Assembly: GCA_007695225.1 (NCBI GenBank)
Contig: REED01000173.1
Coordinates: forward strand, 1 to 64,000
Length of the DNA: 64,000 nucleotides
Direction of reading: 5' to 3'
From: Gemmatimonadales bacterium
GTDB taxonomy: Bacteria > Gemmatimonadota > Gemmatimonadetes > Longimicrobiales > Gaopeijiaceae
Each line of letters begins with the position of its first letter. The stretch's first letter is position 1. Below, one piece after another: positions 63,155 to 64,000 of the stretch. Made by a program: the position numbers and the translations under genes. Under the pieces are notes generated by a model that was given only the letters and a program-made list of their open reading frames with translations, had not been told where the DNA came from and did not search any database.

Positions 63155-64000
63155 CAGGCGGTCCCTCCCCGGGGCCCGAAGGCCTCCTGGAAACGGGGGA
63201 GAAGCTCCTCCAGGGCCACCCCGCGGGAGGCCTTGAGGAGGACCGTCTCTCCTCCGCCGAGGCGAGACCGGAGGAGGGTCCAAGCCCGGTCAGGAGTGTC
63301 GGCACCCACGAATTCGGCCCCCCCATCCGAACCGGGGGCCCCTTCGGAGTCGGAGCTGGCTCGTGGGCTGGCTCCGGACTTCAGGGCCTCCTCGCGGATC
63401 TGCTCCGCGGGCACGGCGAATTCTCCCACGCCCACCACCAGGCGAAGGGGCAGGGTGCGGGCCCATTCCAGGAGGCGGCGGTGGAACGCCTCCGACCCGG
63501 GGCCCAACTCCAGCATGCTCCCGAGCACCGCGACCCGCCCACCGTGCGCCGGAAGATCGGAGAGGAGCTGCAATGCCGCCCGGGTGGACTGTGGATTGGC
63601 GTTGTAGCAATCCACCACCAGGGTGAGGTCCCCGAGACGAAGGAACTCCCCCCGAAGCCCTGGAGCCCGGGCCCTCTCCACTGCGGCGAATCCCCGTTGG
63701 GCCGGCACCCCCAGGAGGTCTCCGGCCGCAAGGGCCAGGAGAGCGTTCCGGACCCCGTGCCGCCCCGGGATTCCGCATCGGAAGGTCCCTGCGGGGATAT
63801 GTACCCGCCAGCGTCCCTCCCCGTCCACGTCCAGGAGCTCCCCCCTCCATTCGGGATCCGCCTGCACCGAGAGTCCAGCGACCCGCGTCGGAATGGAGAG
63901 GGCGCGGGTCCGGTCCGGAAGGGATGACGGCTCATCCCCCACCACCGCCGTTCCTCCTGGCTGGAGTCCCCTCAGAAGAGCGAGTTTCTCCTCCATCACC
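63154..64000 (-). CDS. murF: UDP-MurNAc-tripeptide--D-Ala-D-Ala ligase, C-terminal part
   Basis: Adds D-Ala-D-Ala to the wall precursor. Cut by the window end: 281 residues of the central and C-terminal domains are visible, and the frame continues past 64000, so the Met near 63999 is internal. Supporting features: LLRGLQPGGTAVVGDEPS (end of the ATP domain), HGVRNALLALAAGDLLGV, VVDCYNANPQSTRAALQLL, GGRVAVLGSMLELGPGSEAFH, and LLKASRGVALEEL. A 20-residue Ser/Gly/Ala insert lies near the end. Upstream neighbour in the cluster unknown. Confidence 0.93.
   Translation of the reverse strand, partial: VMEEKLALLRGLQPGGTAVVGDEPSSLPDRTRALSIPTRVAGLSVQADPEWRGELLDVDGEGRWRVHIPAGTFRCGIPGRHGVRNALLALAAGDLLGVPAQRGFAAVERARAPGLRGEFLRLGDLTLVVDCYNANPQSTRAALQLLSDLPAHGGRVAVLGSMLELGPGSEAFHRRLLEWARTLPLRLVVGVGEFAVPAEQIREEALKSGASPRASSDSEGAPGSDGGAEFVGADTPDRAWTLLRSRLGGGETVLLKASRGVALEELLPRFQEAFGPRGGTA

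Noticed and set aside
1-64000. Mobile elements, defence systems or a biosynthetic gene cluster
   Set aside because: No transposase, integrase, restriction, toxin-antitoxin or synthase genes were recognised; composition and gene content look like core chromosome throughout.

Overview
The window is 64 kb of very GC-rich bacterial chromosome, densely packed with housekeeping genes. Lipoproteins, beta-barrel proteins and a complete division/peptidoglycan cluster point to a diderm (Gram-negative-type) organism. The HD-GYP plus HEAT pair, the J-domain/winged-helix protein, short PurL with PurS/PurQ, very high GC and many Gly/Ala/Pro/Arg-rich loops would suit Gemmatimonadota or a relative. This assignment is inference; no rRNA gene is present to settle it. 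I see no tRNA or rRNA gene, insertion sequence, prophage, integrase or CRISPR array.

Layout. (A) 2-5149, mostly plus strand: the C-terminal part of an NFACT/RqcH ribosome-rescue protein cut by the window edge, a 48-residue membrane protein on the minus strand, a DUF3179 lipoprotein coupled to an outer-membrane protein, then DoxX, an ECF sigma factor and its zinc-finger anti-sigma factor, chained by ATGA overlaps. (B) 5163-14972, mostly minus strand: tryptophan biosynthesis. trpD is separated from trpC-trpF-trpB by lexA and a small ORF on the other strand. Between trpB and trpA lie a HEAT-repeat protein and an HD-GYP protein that share a homologous N-terminal domain; a secreted M55 aminopeptidase follows trpA. 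trpE and trpG are not in the window. (C) 15189-28087, plus strand: truA and a short transaldolase, an HtrA protease lipoprotein, then purine synthesis (purB, purC, purS, purQ, purL, purF) with pssA inside it and adenosine deaminase at the end.

(D) 28127-42243, minus strand, ten tightly packed genes in transcription order: alr, cdd, an unknown lipoprotein, an outer-membrane protein, mtaB, miaB, a LapA-like membrane protein, comEC, fbp and a 970-residue lipoprotein. (E) 42308-43216, plus strand: mazG, divergent from alr. (F) 43283-64000, minus strand: murF (cut by the window end), mraY, murD, ftsW, murG, murC, ftsQ, ftsA and ftsZ, then an M23 endopeptidase, a large membrane protein, ftsY, recG, a J-domain protein, asnS and a D-2-hydroxyacid dehydrogenase. 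murB and ddl are missing from their common place between murC and ftsQ.

The layout suggests heavy translational coupling: about eighteen gene pairs share the 4-nt stop/start overlaps ATGA, GTGA or TTGA, so GTG and TTG starts were accepted where they make such an overlap. No stretch over 300 bases lacks a gene; the longest gaps are 1317-1571, 14973-15188, 46406-46606 and 3623-3798. The most interesting non-coding signals are a perfect 20-bp palindrome on a possible trpD promoter, a near-consensus truA promoter placed for a leaderless transcript, phased TTCGG repeats before lexA, and four copies of an octamer at exact 16-bp spacing upstream of ftsY.
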